Positions 34,699 to 44,939 of a DNA stretch of 60,687 bases are shown here, piece after piece; position 1 is the first letter of the stretch, and each line of letters begins with the position of its first letter. The notes below the pieces were generated by a model. That model was not told the origin of the DNA, ran no database searches, and worked only from the letters and a program-made list of their open reading frames with translations. This DNA is from Flavobacteriaceae bacterium (GTDB taxonomy: Bacteria > Bacteroidota > Bacteroidia > Flavobacteriales > Flavobacteriaceae): the NCBI GenBank assembly GCA_028825365.1, contig JAPKAF010000003.1, positions 1 through 60,687 on the forward strand. Direction: 5' to 3'. The position numbers and the translations under genes were made by a program.

Positions 34699-37121
34699 TT
34701 TCTTAATTCAGCACCAAAATTAACATGTAAACTCTTTATAATTTTGTTCATTAAATTATCAATTTCTATTTCAGATAATGTTTTTTCGTTACTAGATATA
34801 TTAAGGCTTATCCCATAACTTTTTTTATTTGGAGGTAATTTATCTCCCTGATAAACATCAAATAAGCTTACCTCTTTGATTAACTTTTTATCTACCTTAA
34901 TACAGCAGTTAAAGATTGATTCAAAATCTATATTTTCATCTAATAACATAGATAAATCTCTAGTTACTTCAGGGTATTTAGGTATTTCATTTACGTGGAT
35001 AGCTTTATTGCTTACAATTGATACGATTGTATCCCAATTAAATTCAGCATAAAATACTTGTTGGTCTATATTAAAACTATTTAATATTTGATTTTTCACT
35101 ACTCCGTAAGTTACAATCTCTTTTTTTCCTAAAAACAAAGACTCACCCTCATTTAAGTTTGACAGCGTGGTTGGTTTTGAAATTGTATTATTAATCCCTA
35201 GTTTTTGTAACAATGATTTAACTATTCCTTTTGTGTAATAATAGTCAGTTTTTTCTTCAGTTGAATTCCAATTTTTCTTTGAAACATTACCTGTAATGTA
35301 AATTGCTAATTTTTTATCTTCAACTCTTTTTTCTTCAATTTTTTTATAGATTTTTCCAAATTCAAATAATTTTAAATCGGACTGCTTTCTGTTTATATTA
35401 TGTGATGTTACTTCTAAGCCAGAAAAGAGCATGCTTTGTCTTAATACAGATAAGTCCAGACTTAAAGAGTTTATTATTTTTATATCATTTTCTTCATCAT
35501 CATCTTCACTGATACTGCTAAACTCTGGAGAGGTTAATGAATTAGTCATTATTTCATAATAGCCGTAAGAAACCAGAATATCGCTAATTGAGTTTTGAAC
35601 ATTGTGTTCTGAAAAGAGTTTAATACCGTCAATTGATGAGTTAAGCTTGTGGTTTGGTTTTATATTATTGTATCCATAAACTCTTAGTATTTCTTCTATT
35701 ACATCAGCTTCCCTTTGAACATCATTTCTGTAATAAGGAATACTTAGTCCAAGACGAGTTTCGGTAATACTGTTAATTTTTATATCTAAAGATGTTAAAA
35801 TTTCTTTTATAGTTTCGTGGTTAATTTTTTGACCAATAAGTCTGTCTACTTGATCATAATTTAATAAAACTTCAAAATCATCTAATTTTTTGGGGTATAA
35901 ATCCTCTATTTCACTAGAGATAACTCCACCGCAGATTTCTTTAATTAAAATAGCTGCTCTTTTTAATGCGTATTTTGTAATATTAGGATCTATCCCTCTT
36001 TCAAACCTATAAGATGCATCTGTGTTTATTCCATGATGTTTAGCGGATTTCCTTATGGTTATAGGATCAAAATAGGCACTTTCTAATAAAATTGATTTAG
36101 TTGATTCTTTAACTCCTGAATTGATTCCTCCATAAAGACCTGCCATACAAAGTGGTTTATTGCCACTGCAAACCATAAGGTCTAAGTCTGTTAGCTCTCT
36201 TTCAATTCCATCTAAAGTTGTAAACTTTGTACCTTTTTTTAATGTTGTTACTTTTATTTTATCATCAACTATACTATCGTAATCAAATGCATGTAAAGGC
36301 TGTCCTAAATCATGAAGGACATAATTAGTTATATCAACAATATTGTTAACAGGAGTTAAATCAATGGATTTTAGTCGGTTTTTTAACCATTCTGGTGACT
36401 CCTTGACTTTAATATTATTAATTACAATTCCACAATATCTAGGTGCTTTTTTAGAGTCTTGAACATCTAATTTTAAATTAATAGCTCTATTGTCTATGTT
36501 AAAATCACTAACTGAAGGAGTTATTAGTTCTAGATTAATTCCTTTATGCATTAAGCCTACCTTCAGGTCTCTGGCAACACCAAGATGACTCATTGCGTCA
36601 GCTCTATTGGGGGTCAGTCCTATATCAAAAACTTTATCATTTTCAATATCATAAATTTCACTAACCAAAGTTCCTGGTTTGTGTTCTTTTTTGAATACTA
36701 TGATTCCATCATGAGAAGTACCTAGGCCGAGTTCATCTTCAGCACATATCATACCTTGGCTACTTTCTCCTCTGATTTTACTTTTTTTAATAATTACTTC
36801 ATCATCATTGAAGTAAAGTTTAGCTCCTACCATTGCAACTGCCACTGTCTGCCCAAGCTCAATGTTTGGTGCTCCACATACAATTTGAATATTCTCTTCT
36901 TCACCAACGTCAACTGTCGTAACCTTTAATCTATCGGCGTTAGGATGTTTTTCGCAAGTCAAAACCTTACCAATAACTATATTTCTTAACCCTCCTTTTA
37001 TAGATTCAAAGTTAGAAATACCTTCAACTTCAAGACCTAATTCAGTTAATAATTTTGAGGTATCCTCAGTGCTTTCTTTGAGGTTTATAAATTGTTTTAT
37101 CCAGTTGTTAGATATTTTCAT
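34695..37121 (-). CDS. pheT: Phenylalanyl-tRNA synthetase beta subunit PheT
   Basis: The 808-residue subunit charges tRNA-Phe together with PheS. All domains are present in order: MKISNNWIKQFI, the tRNA-binding OB domain (about residues 40-150, GKVLTCEKHPNADRLKV and VCGAPN), the B3/B4 editing domain (NIVDITNYVLHDLGQPLHAFD, cited as DITNYVLHDLGQPLHAFD), the B5 domain, the catalytic-like core (READVIEEILRVYGYNNI), and the C-terminal anticodon-binding FDX-ACB domain (EIPKYPEVTRDLSML). pheS is not in the window. The 3' end overlaps the ABC-F gene by four bases. Confidence 0.98.
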   Translation of the reverse strand: MKISNNWIKQFINLKESTEDTSKLLTELGLEVEGISNFESIKGGLRNIVIGKVLTCEKHPNADRLKVTTVDVGEEENIQIVCGAPNIELGQTVAVAMVGAKLYFNDDEVIIKKSKIRGESSQGMICAEDELGLGTSHDGIIVFKKEHKPGTLVSEIYDIENDKVFDIGLTPNRADAMSHLGVARDLKVGLMHKGINLELITPSVSDFNIDNRAINLKLDVQDSKKAPRYCGIVINNIKVKESPEWLKNRLKSIDLTPVNNIVDITNYVLHDLGQPLHAFDYDSIVDDKIKVTTLKKGTKFTTLDGIERELTDLDLMVCSGNKPLCMAGLYGGINSGVKESTKSILLESAYFDPITIRKSAKHHGINTDASYRFERGIDPNITKYALKRAAILIKEICGGVISSEIEDLYPKKLDDFEVLLNYDQVDRLIGQKINHETIKEILTSLDIKINSITETRLGLSIPYYRNDVQREADVIEEILRVYGYNNIKPNHKLNSSIDGIKLFSEHNVQNSISDILVSYGYYEIMTNSLTSPEFSSISEDDDEENDIKIINSLSLDLSVLRQSMLFSGLEVTSHNINRKQSDLKLFEFGKIYKKIEEKRVEDKKLAIYITGNVSKKNWNSTEEKTDYYYTKGIVKSLLQKLGINNTISKPTTLSNLNEGESLFLGKKEIVTYGVVKNQILNSFNIDQQVFYAEFNWDTIVSIVSNKAIHVNEIPKYPEVTRDLSMLLDENIDFESIFNCCIKVDKKLIKEVSLFDVYQGDKLPPNKKSYGISLNISSNEKTLSEIEIDNLMNKIIKSLHVNFGAELRN

Positions 37122-37139
37122 TATTTCTTTTTAAGAATA

Positions 37140-37147
37140 CAAATATA
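37140..37147 (-). promoter_or_regulatory. Bacteroidota -7 box before pheT
   Basis: On the reverse strand TATATTTG matches TAnnTTTG and lies 18 bases before the pheT ATG. No TTG -33 element is seen. Confidence 0.4.
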
Positions 37148-37224
37148 ATAATACTAAGTTTGTAATGAAATCGAAAAAGTTTTTTTAATAATAAGTTTTT
37201 AATGATATTTAATATAAAACATTT

Positions 37225-38433
37225 ATGAGGTATTTTGTTATTTTGTTAGGCTTTATTTTTATAACCTCTTGTGATAATGTGGTTAACGAAAAATTAGACC
37301 TAGGTTGGTATGTGGGTAATTTAGAGGTTGAAAAAGATAAATACCTCCCTTTTGATTTTTCTGTAATTAATGATAGTACTTTGGTTGTAAGTAATTCATC
37401 TGAACTTGTAGAGTTTAAAGTAGAGTATTTACAGGATTCAATTTTTATTAAATCAAAAATATTTGAAGGCTATATTAAAGGAGTCTTAGACAAGGGAGTA
37501 ATAAATGGCGTATTTATTATTGAGAGTCTAGATAGATCTATTCCTTTTCACTCAGTCAATAGTTCAGATCGTTTTGATATTCAATTTGAAGAAAATAAAA
37601 AACTAACTTTAAATTCCTGGAAATTTATTTTCAATCCTGATCTCGCTAATGAATCCTATTCAATTGGAATGTTTGAGTCTATTGGAAACAATAAGATTAA
37701 TGCAACGTTTAGAACCAATACTGGAGATTATGGCTTTATGGAGGGTGGATATAAAGACAATAAGCTCTTATTATCAACTTTTAATGGTTCTAGAGCTTAC
37801 CTTTTAGAGGCTGAATTTAAAGGGGATAGCATAAAGGGAGTGATATATCAAGGCAACCACTCAAAAATGACGATTAAGGGTGTGGTAGACAATGATTTTA
37901 AATTAGCAGATGCTTACGCTCTAACTTATTTAAAAAACAATAATGCAAGCTTTGATTTTTCTTTTGAGAATACTAAGGGGGATTTAGTTTCAATCAATGA
38001 CGATGTTTATACAGATAAGTCTTTGGTTATACAACTGATGGGTAGTTGGTGTCCTAACTGTCTAGATGAATCTATTTTTTATGTTGATTATTTAAACAAT
38101 AACGTCTTAAAAGATGTAGAGTTTATTGGATTAGCTTTTGAATACGCTAAAACTAAAGAGTTAGCAATAAATAGTATTTTAAAATTAAAAAATGAGATTG
38201 GTATTAATTATCCTATTTTACTAGCTCAATACGGAGGTACAAATAAAAAAGAGGCTTTGAAAAAATTCCCTATGTTAAATAATATAATTTCGTACCCAAC
38301 AACAATTTTTGTTAATAAAAGTAAAGAGGTTGTAAAGATTCATACTGGATTTAATGGTCCTGCCACAGGTGAAAAGTATATTGATTTTGTAAAAGAATTT
38401 GATAAAACGATTAAAAGTATGATCGCTAATTGA
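37225..38433 (+). CDS. TlpA-like thioredoxin-fold lipoprotein
   Basis: The 402-residue product starts with a signal peptide and lipobox (FIFITSC), then a beta-rich region of about 220 residues with no named domain, with several WxF and GxI strands typical of membrane-anchored Bacteroidota TlpA proteins. The last 160 residues form a thioredoxin domain with GSWCPNCLDES (WCxNC) and a cis-proline region ISYPTTIFVN. It probably acts as a thiol-disulfide oxidoreductase in the periplasm. It is a single forward gene; the convergent recG lies 12 bases further on. It differs from the CxxC-less relative at 31497. Confidence 0.87.
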   Translation: MRYFVILLGFIFITSCDNVVNEKLDLGWYVGNLEVEKDKYLPFDFSVINDSTLVVSNSSELVEFKVEYLQDSIFIKSKIFEGYIKGVLDKGVINGVFIIESLDRSIPFHSVNSSDRFDIQFEENKKLTLNSWKFIFNPDLANESYSIGMFESIGNNKINATFRTNTGDYGFMEGGYKDNKLLLSTFNGSRAYLLEAEFKGDSIKGVIYQGNHSKMTIKGVVDNDFKLADAYALTYLKNNNASFDFSFENTKGDLVSINDDVYTDKSLVIQLMGSWCPNCLDESIFYVDYLNNNVLKDVEFIGLAFEYAKTKELAINSILKLKNEIGINYPILLAQYGGTNKKEALKKFPMLNNIISYPTTIFVNKSKEVVKIHTGFNGPATGEKYIDFVKEFDKTIKSMIAN

Positions 38434-38445
38434 GAAGTTTAACAA

Positions 38446-40551
38446 TTAGCCTATGTAGCTCCATAGGTCATTGTTTTGGGCTATGTGATTGTAGGTGTTT
38501 AGTAATGTTTTATTTTTGTTATCCAAAAGATCTTTATCTTCTTCAAGTATTTTTTTAGCGCATTTTCGTGCGTAAGTTAATATTTCTTGATCTGACATCA
38601 AATCTGCAATTTTTAGTGTGATAACTCCGCTTTGTTGTGTCCCCATTATGTCTCCAGGGCCTCTAATTTCTAAATCCTTTTCAGCAATTATAAAACCGTT
38701 ATTAGTTTCAGTCATGGTTTTAATCCTTAATCTGCTTTCGTTGCTAAGTTTATTTCCAGACATTAATATGCAGTAGCTTTTGTGTATGCCTCTTCCGACT
38801 CTTCCTCTTAATTGATGTAGTTGAGATAGGCCAAACCTTTCTGAACTTTCAATTACCATTACTGAGGCGTTAGGTATATTAACTCCAACTTCAATCACAG
38901 TAGTTGCTATTAGTATTTGAGTTTCCTTATTTTCAAACCTTTTCATTTCAAACTCTTTATCTTGAGCTTTCATTTTTCCATGTACTATGGATATTTGATA
39001 CTTGGGCTGTTCAAATTCTCTTGAAAGACTTTCATAGCCATCCATTAGATCTTTAAAGTCCATGTTTTTACTCTCTTCAATCAATGGGTATACAACGTAA
39101 ACTTGTCTGCCTTCATTTATTTGATCTTTAATAAATCTAAATACACTAAGTCTGTTTTTGTCATATCTATGAACAGTAGTGATTTCACGTCTGCCTGGGG
39201 GTAATTCATCAATTAAAGATATGTCAAGATCTCCATAAGCGCTCATTGCTAAAGTTCTTGGAATCGGTGTGGCCGTCATTATTAGTATATGCGGAGGAAT
39301 CACACTTTTTGCCCATAATTTACTTCTTTGAGCTACTCCAAATTTGTGCTGTTCATCAACTATTGCAAGACCTAAATTTTTGAATTTTACTTTGTCTTGA
39401 ATTAAGGAATGAGTCCCAATTATAATATCAATTTCTCCACTCTCTAATGACTTATATATGTCTTTTTTAATTGAAGCTTTAGTTGACCCTGTTAGTAGTA
39501 CTGTATTGATATTAAGTAATTTAGACATTAATAAAAATCCTTCATAGTGTTGTACTGACAAAATTTCAGTAGGAGCCATTAAGCAAGCTTGATACCCATT
39601 ATCTAACGCTATTAAAATTGTCATGAACGCTATTATAGTTTTACCAGAGCCAACATCACCTTGAAGTAACCTGTTCATTTGGGCTTTACTACCTAAATCA
39701 TTTCTAATTTCTTTTAACACTTTCTTTTGAGCATTAGTTAATTCAAAGCTTAAAACTTCATCATAAAACTTATTAAAATTATTTCCTACTATATTAAAAT
39801 TGTATCCTTTGATTTTGTCTTTTCTATATATATTTTTTTTTAATAATTGTAACTGTAGAAAAAGTAATTCTTCAAATTTCAATCTTCTTATCGACTCAGA
39901 TAATAGCTCGTTATTTTCAGGAAAATGAACATTATAAATAGCACTATTTTTATCTAACAGTTTTAATTCATTTATTAAGTAATCAGGAAGAGTTTCTTTA
40001 AATTTTATTTTAATATCAAAGAGTAGGATTTTCACCAAGTTAGAAATCACTTTATTACTAACTCCTTTTTTAATTAAAGTTTCTGTTGATGGGTATATAG
40101 GCTGTAGTTTAGCTCTTAGCTTAAGATTTTCAGTTTTAAATAGTTCTAGTTCTGGATGTGGAATAGATACTTTGTTTGCAAAAAAGCTAAGCTTACCAAA
40201 TATTATGTATTTAGTATTTAAGTTCAAGCTCTTTTTTAACCACTTTATAGACTTAAACCAGATTAATTCAATTTCGTCTTCTCCATCATAAAAATATGCA
40301 ACCAACCTTTTTTTTCTACCTATGCCTATTTCAGTAATATTTGAAATTTCACCAATAATTTGTACGTCGCAACTGAATTTTGGTAAGTCTTTAATCTTAT
40401 AATACTTAGATTTATCTAAATATCTCTTAGGAAAAAAATTTGCTAAGTCTTTATAATCAAAGATCTTTAATTCTTTTTTTATTAATTCAGACCTGCTGGC
40501 TCCAAGACCTTTTAAATAATCAATTGGTGTATTTAGTAAATTAGAATTCAT
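38446..40551 (-). CDS. recG: ATP-dependent DNA helicase RecG
   Basis: The 701-residue helicase reverses stalled replication forks and processes Holliday junctions. The wedge domain is at the N-terminus (about residues 1-240, with PIDYLKGLGASRSEL). The helicase core has Walker A LLQGDVGSGKTI, ACLMAPTEILSVQHY, Walker B AIVDEQHKFGVAQR, MTATPIPRTLAM, and late motifs VGVNIPNASVMVIE and QLHQLRGRVGRG. The ending KDLEIRGPGDIMGTQQSG is typical of RecG. It runs opposite to uvrD, with a 140-base gap between the two. Confidence 0.97.
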   Translation of the reverse strand: MNSNLLNTPIDYLKGLGASRSELIKKELKIFDYKDLANFFPKRYLDKSKYYKIKDLPKFSCDVQIIGEISNITEIGIGRKKRLVAYFYDGEDEIELIWFKSIKWLKKSLNLNTKYIIFGKLSFFANKVSIPHPELELFKTENLKLRAKLQPIYPSTETLIKKGVSNKVISNLVKILLFDIKIKFKETLPDYLINELKLLDKNSAIYNVHFPENNELLSESIRRLKFEELLFLQLQLLKKNIYRKDKIKGYNFNIVGNNFNKFYDEVLSFELTNAQKKVLKEIRNDLGSKAQMNRLLQGDVGSGKTIIAFMTILIALDNGYQACLMAPTEILSVQHYEGFLLMSKLLNINTVLLTGSTKASIKKDIYKSLESGEIDIIIGTHSLIQDKVKFKNLGLAIVDEQHKFGVAQRSKLWAKSVIPPHILIMTATPIPRTLAMSAYGDLDISLIDELPPGRREITTVHRYDKNRLSVFRFIKDQINEGRQVYVVYPLIEESKNMDFKDLMDGYESLSREFEQPKYQISIVHGKMKAQDKEFEMKRFENKETQILIATTVIEVGVNIPNASVMVIESSERFGLSQLHQLRGRVGRGIHKSYCILMSGNKLSNESRLRIKTMTETNNGFIIAEKDLEIRGPGDIMGTQQSGVITLKIADLMSDQEILTYARKCAKKILEEDKDLLDNKNKTLLNTYNHIAQNNDLWSYIG

Positions 40552-40593
40552 TAAAATAAAAATAATATTTTTTTATGTTAATTACATTAATTA

Positions 40594-40608
40594 CAATATT
40601 TAATATTG
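40594..40608. promoter_or_regulatory. Palindrome between the divergent helicase genes
   Basis: CAATATTTAATATTG is a perfect 7-base inverted repeat around one base, and a related half-site (ATATTAAATTG) follows within the next 12 bases. It lies 42 bases from the start of recG and 84 bases from that of uvrD, in a place fit for an operator. AT-rich DNA makes such dyads common by chance. Confidence 0.25.
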
Positions 40609-40691
40609 ATATTAAATTGTTCATAATTAATGGTTATAAATTATTATAATATCCTATACATTATCTAAATTCACTCTTAAAAAATTTATCA

Positions 40692-42977
40692 GTGAATAAC
40701 TTACTAAATAATTTAAATAAATCTCAATTAGAACCGACTCTGCAGACTGATGGGCCAATGATCGTTATTGCTGGAGCTGGTTCAGGTAAAACTAGAGTTC
40801 TTACCTATAAAATTGCTTACCTGATGAGTAAAGGGGTTGATGCTTTTAATATTTTGGCTCTAACGTTTACAAACAAAGCGGCTAAAGAGATGAAAGAAAG
40901 AATATCTTCAATGTTAGAAGATAATGAATCAAAAAATTTATGGATTGGTACTTTTCACTCTGTTTTTGCTAAAATATTAAGAATTGAAGCTGATAAACTT
41001 GGTTACCCTACAAACTTTACAATTTATGATACTCAAGATTCTCAGAGATTAGTTTCATCAATTATAACTGAACTAAATCTTGACAAAGAGATATATAAAT
41101 ATAAACAGATTTACTCTAGAATCTCCAGCTATAAGAACAACCTTATAACTGTAAAGGCCTATAACTCAAATAATGAATTAATTGAAGCAGATAGACAGGC
41201 TAGAAGACCTAAGCTTATAGATATTTATACGGAGTATGTAAGCAGATGTTTTAAATCTGGAGCAATGGATTTTGACGATTTATTACTTAAAACAAATGAA
41301 TTATTATCAAGATTTCCTGAAGTTCTATCAAAGTATCAAAATATGTTTAAGTATGTACTAGTTGATGAATATCAAGATACAAACCACTCTCAATACTTAA
41401 TTGTAAAAGCATTATCTGACAAGTTTCAAAATATATGCGTAGTAGGGGATGATGCCCAGAGCATATACGGATTTAGAGGGGCTAACATTAATAATATTTT
41501 AAATTTTCAAAAAGATTATGATGATGTAAAAACCTTCAAACTTGAGCAAAACTATAGATCTACAAAAAACATAGTTAAAGCTGCAAATAGTTTAATTGAA
41601 AAGAATCAAAAAAGATTAGATAAGGTAGTCTGGACAGACAATTCTGAGGGAAATAAAATTAAAGTAAATAGACTATTAACTGATGGTGATGAGGGTAGGT
41701 TTGTTGCTAGTTCAATTTTTGAAAATAAAAATTCTAAGCAACTTCAAAATAAAGATTTTGCTATTTTATATAGAACAAATGCGCAATCAAGATCTTTTGA
41801 AGATTCATTAAGAAAAAGAAATATTCCATATAGGGTTTATGGTGGGTTATCGTTTTATCAGAGAAAAGAAATAAAAGATGTACTCGCTTATTTACGCTTA
41901 ATCATTAACGAGAATGACGAGGAGGCTTTTAAAAGAGTTATCAATTTTCCGGCTAGAGGTATAGGTCAAACAACAATTAATAAATTGTTGGTTGAGGCTA
42001 ATAACTTAAATATTTCCTTGTATGATTTGTGTAAAAGATCACAAGATTTACAATTAAATATTAGTTCTGGTATAAAATTAAAAATAATTAATTTCATCAA
42101 TCTCATTGAATCCTTCAAGATTTCAGCAAAGAATAAGAATGCTTTTGATATCGCTAATGATGTAGTTAATGAAACAGGAATAATTAAAACTTATAGTTCT
42201 TTAACTTCAATCGAAGATCAAGCAAAAATTCAAAATATTGAAGAAATGCTTAATGGTATTAAAGATTTTGTTGAAGTTCAAAGAGAAGTTCCTGAGTCAA
42301 CTGGCTCAATCAGCGAGTTCTTAGAAGATGTAGCGCTAGCTACAGATTTAGATAAAGACGATCAGGATACTAATAAGGTAGCTTTAATGACAATACATCT
42401 TGCAAAAGGTTTAGAGTTTCCAGTTGTTTATATTGTTGGTTTGGAAGAAAATCTATTTCCTAGTGCAATGAATTTAAATTCCAGAAATGATTTAGAAGAA
42501 GAAAGAAGATTATTCTACGTAGCTTTAACAAGAGCAGAAAAAGAAGCTTATTTATCTTATGCTCTTTCAAGGTATAGATGGGGGAAGTTAACAGATTCTG
42601 AACCTAGCAGGTTTATCGAAGAAATAAATGAAGAATATTTAGAGATTTTAACTTCTGTTAACGAAAATAAATTTAAACCCTTAATTCATAGTAAATCAAG
42701 CAACGAACCAAGTTTTAATAAATTAAGGTTTAAGAAAGTAACTCCAAAGCCTAGCCCTGTAGGGAATTTTAAGAAAGTTCAACGAAGCCCTGCTAATATT
42801 AATTTATTTGATAACAAACTGACTGTTGGAAATATTGTTGAACACATTAGATTTGGAAAAGGAGAGGTTGTTAATATTGAAGGTAGAGCAGCTGATATTA
42901 AAGCCGAGATTAATTTTGAAAATGGGGGTGTAAAAAAGTTATTATTAAGATTTGCTAAACTTAAAATTATAGCATAA
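40692..42977 (+). CDS. UvrD/PcrA-type superfamily 1 DNA helicase
   Basis: The 761-residue helicase unwinds DNA in nucleotide excision repair, mismatch repair and replication restart. The start is GTG. It has the SF1 motifs: Walker A GAGSGKTRVL, LTFTNKAAKEMKERI, GTFHSVFAKILR, VDEYQDTNHSQY, GDDAQSIYGFRGA, QNYRSTKNI, LAKGLEFPVVYIVGLEENLFP and LFYVALTRA. The C-terminus ends with a Tudor-like module (VGNIVEHIRFGKGEVVNIEG) that often binds RNA polymerase. Length and motif order agree with PcrA. It is not coupled to a neighbour on its own strand. Confidence 0.96.
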   Translation: MNNLLNNLNKSQLEPTLQTDGPMIVIAGAGSGKTRVLTYKIAYLMSKGVDAFNILALTFTNKAAKEMKERISSMLEDNESKNLWIGTFHSVFAKILRIEADKLGYPTNFTIYDTQDSQRLVSSIITELNLDKEIYKYKQIYSRISSYKNNLITVKAYNSNNELIEADRQARRPKLIDIYTEYVSRCFKSGAMDFDDLLLKTNELLSRFPEVLSKYQNMFKYVLVDEYQDTNHSQYLIVKALSDKFQNICVVGDDAQSIYGFRGANINNILNFQKDYDDVKTFKLEQNYRSTKNIVKAANSLIEKNQKRLDKVVWTDNSEGNKIKVNRLLTDGDEGRFVASSIFENKNSKQLQNKDFAILYRTNAQSRSFEDSLRKRNIPYRVYGGLSFYQRKEIKDVLAYLRLIINENDEEAFKRVINFPARGIGQTTINKLLVEANNLNISLYDLCKRSQDLQLNISSGIKLKIINFINLIESFKISAKNKNAFDIANDVVNETGIIKTYSSLTSIEDQAKIQNIEEMLNGIKDFVEVQREVPESTGSISEFLEDVALATDLDKDDQDTNKVALMTIHLAKGLEFPVVYIVGLEENLFPSAMNLNSRNDLEEERRLFYVALTRAEKEAYLSYALSRYRWGKLTDSEPSRFIEEINEEYLEILTSVNENKFKPLIHSKSSNEPSFNKLRFKKVTPKPSPVGNFKKVQRSPANINLFDNKLTVGNIVEHIRFGKGEVVNIEGRAADIKAEINFENGGVKKLLLRFAKLKIIA

Positions 42978-43012
42978 AAAAAGAGGTTTAATAAAATTAA
43001 ACCTCTTTTTTT
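42976..43012. terminator. Bidirectional terminator between uvrD and the ompA gene
   Basis: A long stem AGAGGTTTAAT and ATTAAACCTCT surrounds a short AAA loop and is flanked by A and T runs, so it works for both strands. It overlaps the last two bases of the uvrD stop and lies before the end of the reverse OmpA-like gene. Confidence 0.85.
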
Positions 43013-43028
43013 AAATAAATAATATAGC

Positions 43029-43880
43029 TTATTCAGTCATATTTTTCATTTCTTTTTCAATCATATCATAAAACTGATCAATTTTAGGCATAATTACAAT
43101 CCTTGTTCTTCTGTTTATTGATCGGTTTGATGCAGTTTCGTTATCAACTAAAGGTACGTGAAAACTTCTTCCTGCTGCAATTAATTTCTGAGGATTCACA
43201 TCTAAAGTTTCTAATACCCTCACTATAGATGTAGACCTTTTAACACTCAAGTCCCAGTTGTCTAACAATACACCTTTTTGAAAAGATTGACTATCAGTAT
43301 GACCTTCAACCATGCATTCGAAATCAGGCTTGCTATTGACAACAGTAGCTACTTTAGCAAGAATTTCTTTTGCTCTTTCAGTAACTTCATAGCTTCCACT
43401 TTTGAATAAAAGCTTATCAGATAGAGAAATAAATACAACACCCTTTTCAACATTCACTTCAATGTCAGGATCGTTTATTCCAATTTCTTTTTTAAGACTT
43501 GTTACAATTGCTAGTGTTACGCTATCTTTTTTGTTAACAGCATCTTGAAGTCTTGTAATTTTCAAATCTTTTTCTTTCATACTCTCCAAAGATCTTTCTA
43601 GATTATCAGCTCCCTTGGAAGTTAATATAGTTAAGTCTTTTGTACTTATCATTAAATCTCTAGTAGTTCTTCTTAAGTCGTCCACCTGATCTTTATAAGC
43701 GGTAGATAATGCTACTGCTGATACTTTCTCTTCAATACAAGCATTTAATTTTACAGTTGCTGTATTTAATAAATCTTGAGTGTTTCGTTGTTTGTTTTCT
43801 AATGAAGTGTATTCTTTTTTAGTAACACAACTACTTAAAATTAAAACAGTTAATAAACTTAATAAAATTGATTTTTTCAT
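43029..43880 (-). CDS. OmpA-like lipoprotein
   Basis: The 283-residue protein starts with a signal peptide and the lipobox LILSSC (Cys18). Residues about 22-115 are a long alpha-helical, probably coiled-coil, region (KEYTSLENKQRNTQDLLN). The C-terminal OmpA-like domain (about residues 140-265) has the peptidoglycan-binding pattern VEGHTDSQSF, NWDLSVKRSTSIVRVL and the late NRRTRIVIMP. It probably tethers the outer membrane to peptidoglycan. It lies 52 bases from the glycosyltransferase gene on the same strand and ends at a bidirectional terminator. Confidence 0.92.
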   Translation of the reverse strand: MKKSILLSLLTVLILSSCVTKKEYTSLENKQRNTQDLLNTATVKLNACIEEKVSAVALSTAYKDQVDDLRRTTRDLMISTKDLTILTSKGADNLERSLESMKEKDLKITRLQDAVNKKDSVTLAIVTSLKKEIGINDPDIEVNVEKGVVFISLSDKLLFKSGSYEVTERAKEILAKVATVVNSKPDFECMVEGHTDSQSFQKGVLLDNWDLSVKRSTSIVRVLETLDVNPQKLIAAGRSFHVPLVDNETASNRSINRRTRIVIMPKIDQFYDMIEKEMKNMTE

Positions 43881-43932
43881 CTGATATTTTTAAAAATTAT
43901 AATAATAATGTAAAAGTAAATAAAAGCTAAAC

Positions 43933-44934
43933 TTAATTACTAAAAAACTTAAAATATTTTAACTTAATATATTTTGACAACAAAAACGTTTTGTTCAGGT
44001 TGCTCAAGTTATTTAAGTTAGAATTAGTTTTTTGTCTTTTTTTAATTAATTCAGGTATTTTAAGGTAAAACGCAAAATGAGCTTTAATTATTGCAAAAAA
44101 GTGTAAAAATTTAAAATTCACTAAATAATAAATCCCAATTAAACCATCTATTATCATCTTAAATACAAGTGTAATTAATAAATTTTTATCTCTATTTTTT
44201 GTTATTGTAAAGAGACTATTTCTGAAATTTAAAAATGTTTTTCTTGGATTATCATATTCTAAAGTAGCTCCTCCAACATGGTACACAGTAGAATTATGAA
44301 TATATCTAACTTTAGAGTTTTGTTTTAAAATTCTCCAACATAAATCTATTTCTTCCATATGACTAAAAAAGGATTCGTCAAATCCATTTAAAGAATTAAA
44401 AATATCTTTTCTTATAAAGAAACATGCACCAGATGCCCAAAATATTTCTTTATTAAAGTTATACTGATCATTATCTTTCTCTATGATGTTGTGTACCCTA
44501 CCATCACAATAAGGAAATCCTAAGCTATCTATGAAGCCGCCTGCTGCACCAGCATAGTCAAAATAAGCTTTGTTATTATAGTTTAAAATTTTTGGTTGAG
44601 CGGCTGCTGTATTCGCATTTAATAAAAACTCTTTGATTAATGGCTTGAGCCAATTCTCAGTTACTTCTACATCATTGTTTAATAAACAAAATACATCTGC
44701 ATTAATTTCTTTTAAACCTTCATTGTATCCTTTAGCATAGCCGTAATTCTCTTTATTTTTAATAATACTTATCATAGGGTAATTAGATGAAATATAATCA
44801 ACAGATTTATCTGTTGAATTATTATCTATTATGTATAATTCAGCATCATTATTAGTATAAATAATTAAAGGATCTAAAAATTTTTTTAATAGTTTTAATC
44901 CATTCCAGTTTATTATAACTACAGCTAATTTCAT
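43933..44934 (-). CDS. Family 2 glycosyltransferase, GT2 type
   Basis: The 333-residue protein has a GT-A domain: VVIINWNGLKLLKKFLDPL, IIDNNSTDKSVDYI, NYGYAKGYNEGL, LLNNDVEVT (the metal-binding DxD equivalent), and FFSHMEEIDLCWRI. The last is characteristic of rhamnosyltransferase-like members that build cell-surface sugars. After about residue 240 there is one hydrophobic stretch of uncertain topology (GLIGIYYLVNFKFLHFF). The substrate is unknown. It lies five bases from the HsdR_N-domain gene and 52 bases upstream of the OmpA gene. Confidence 0.86.
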   Translation of the reverse strand: MKLAVVIINWNGLKLLKKFLDPLIIYTNNDAELYIIDNNSTDKSVDYISSNYPMISIIKNKENYGYAKGYNEGLKEINADVFCLLNNDVEVTENWLKPLIKEFLLNANTAAAQPKILNYNNKAYFDYAGAAGGFIDSLGFPYCDGRVHNIIEKDNDQYNFNKEIFWASGACFFIRKDIFNSLNGFDESFFSHMEEIDLCWRILKQNSKVRYIHNSTVYHVGGATLEYDNPRKTFLNFRNSLFTITKNRDKNLLITLVFKMIIDGLIGIYYLVNFKFLHFFAIIKAHFAFYLKIPELIKKRQKTNSNLNNLSNLNKTFLLSKYIKLKYFKFFSN

Positions 44935-44939
44935 TTATT

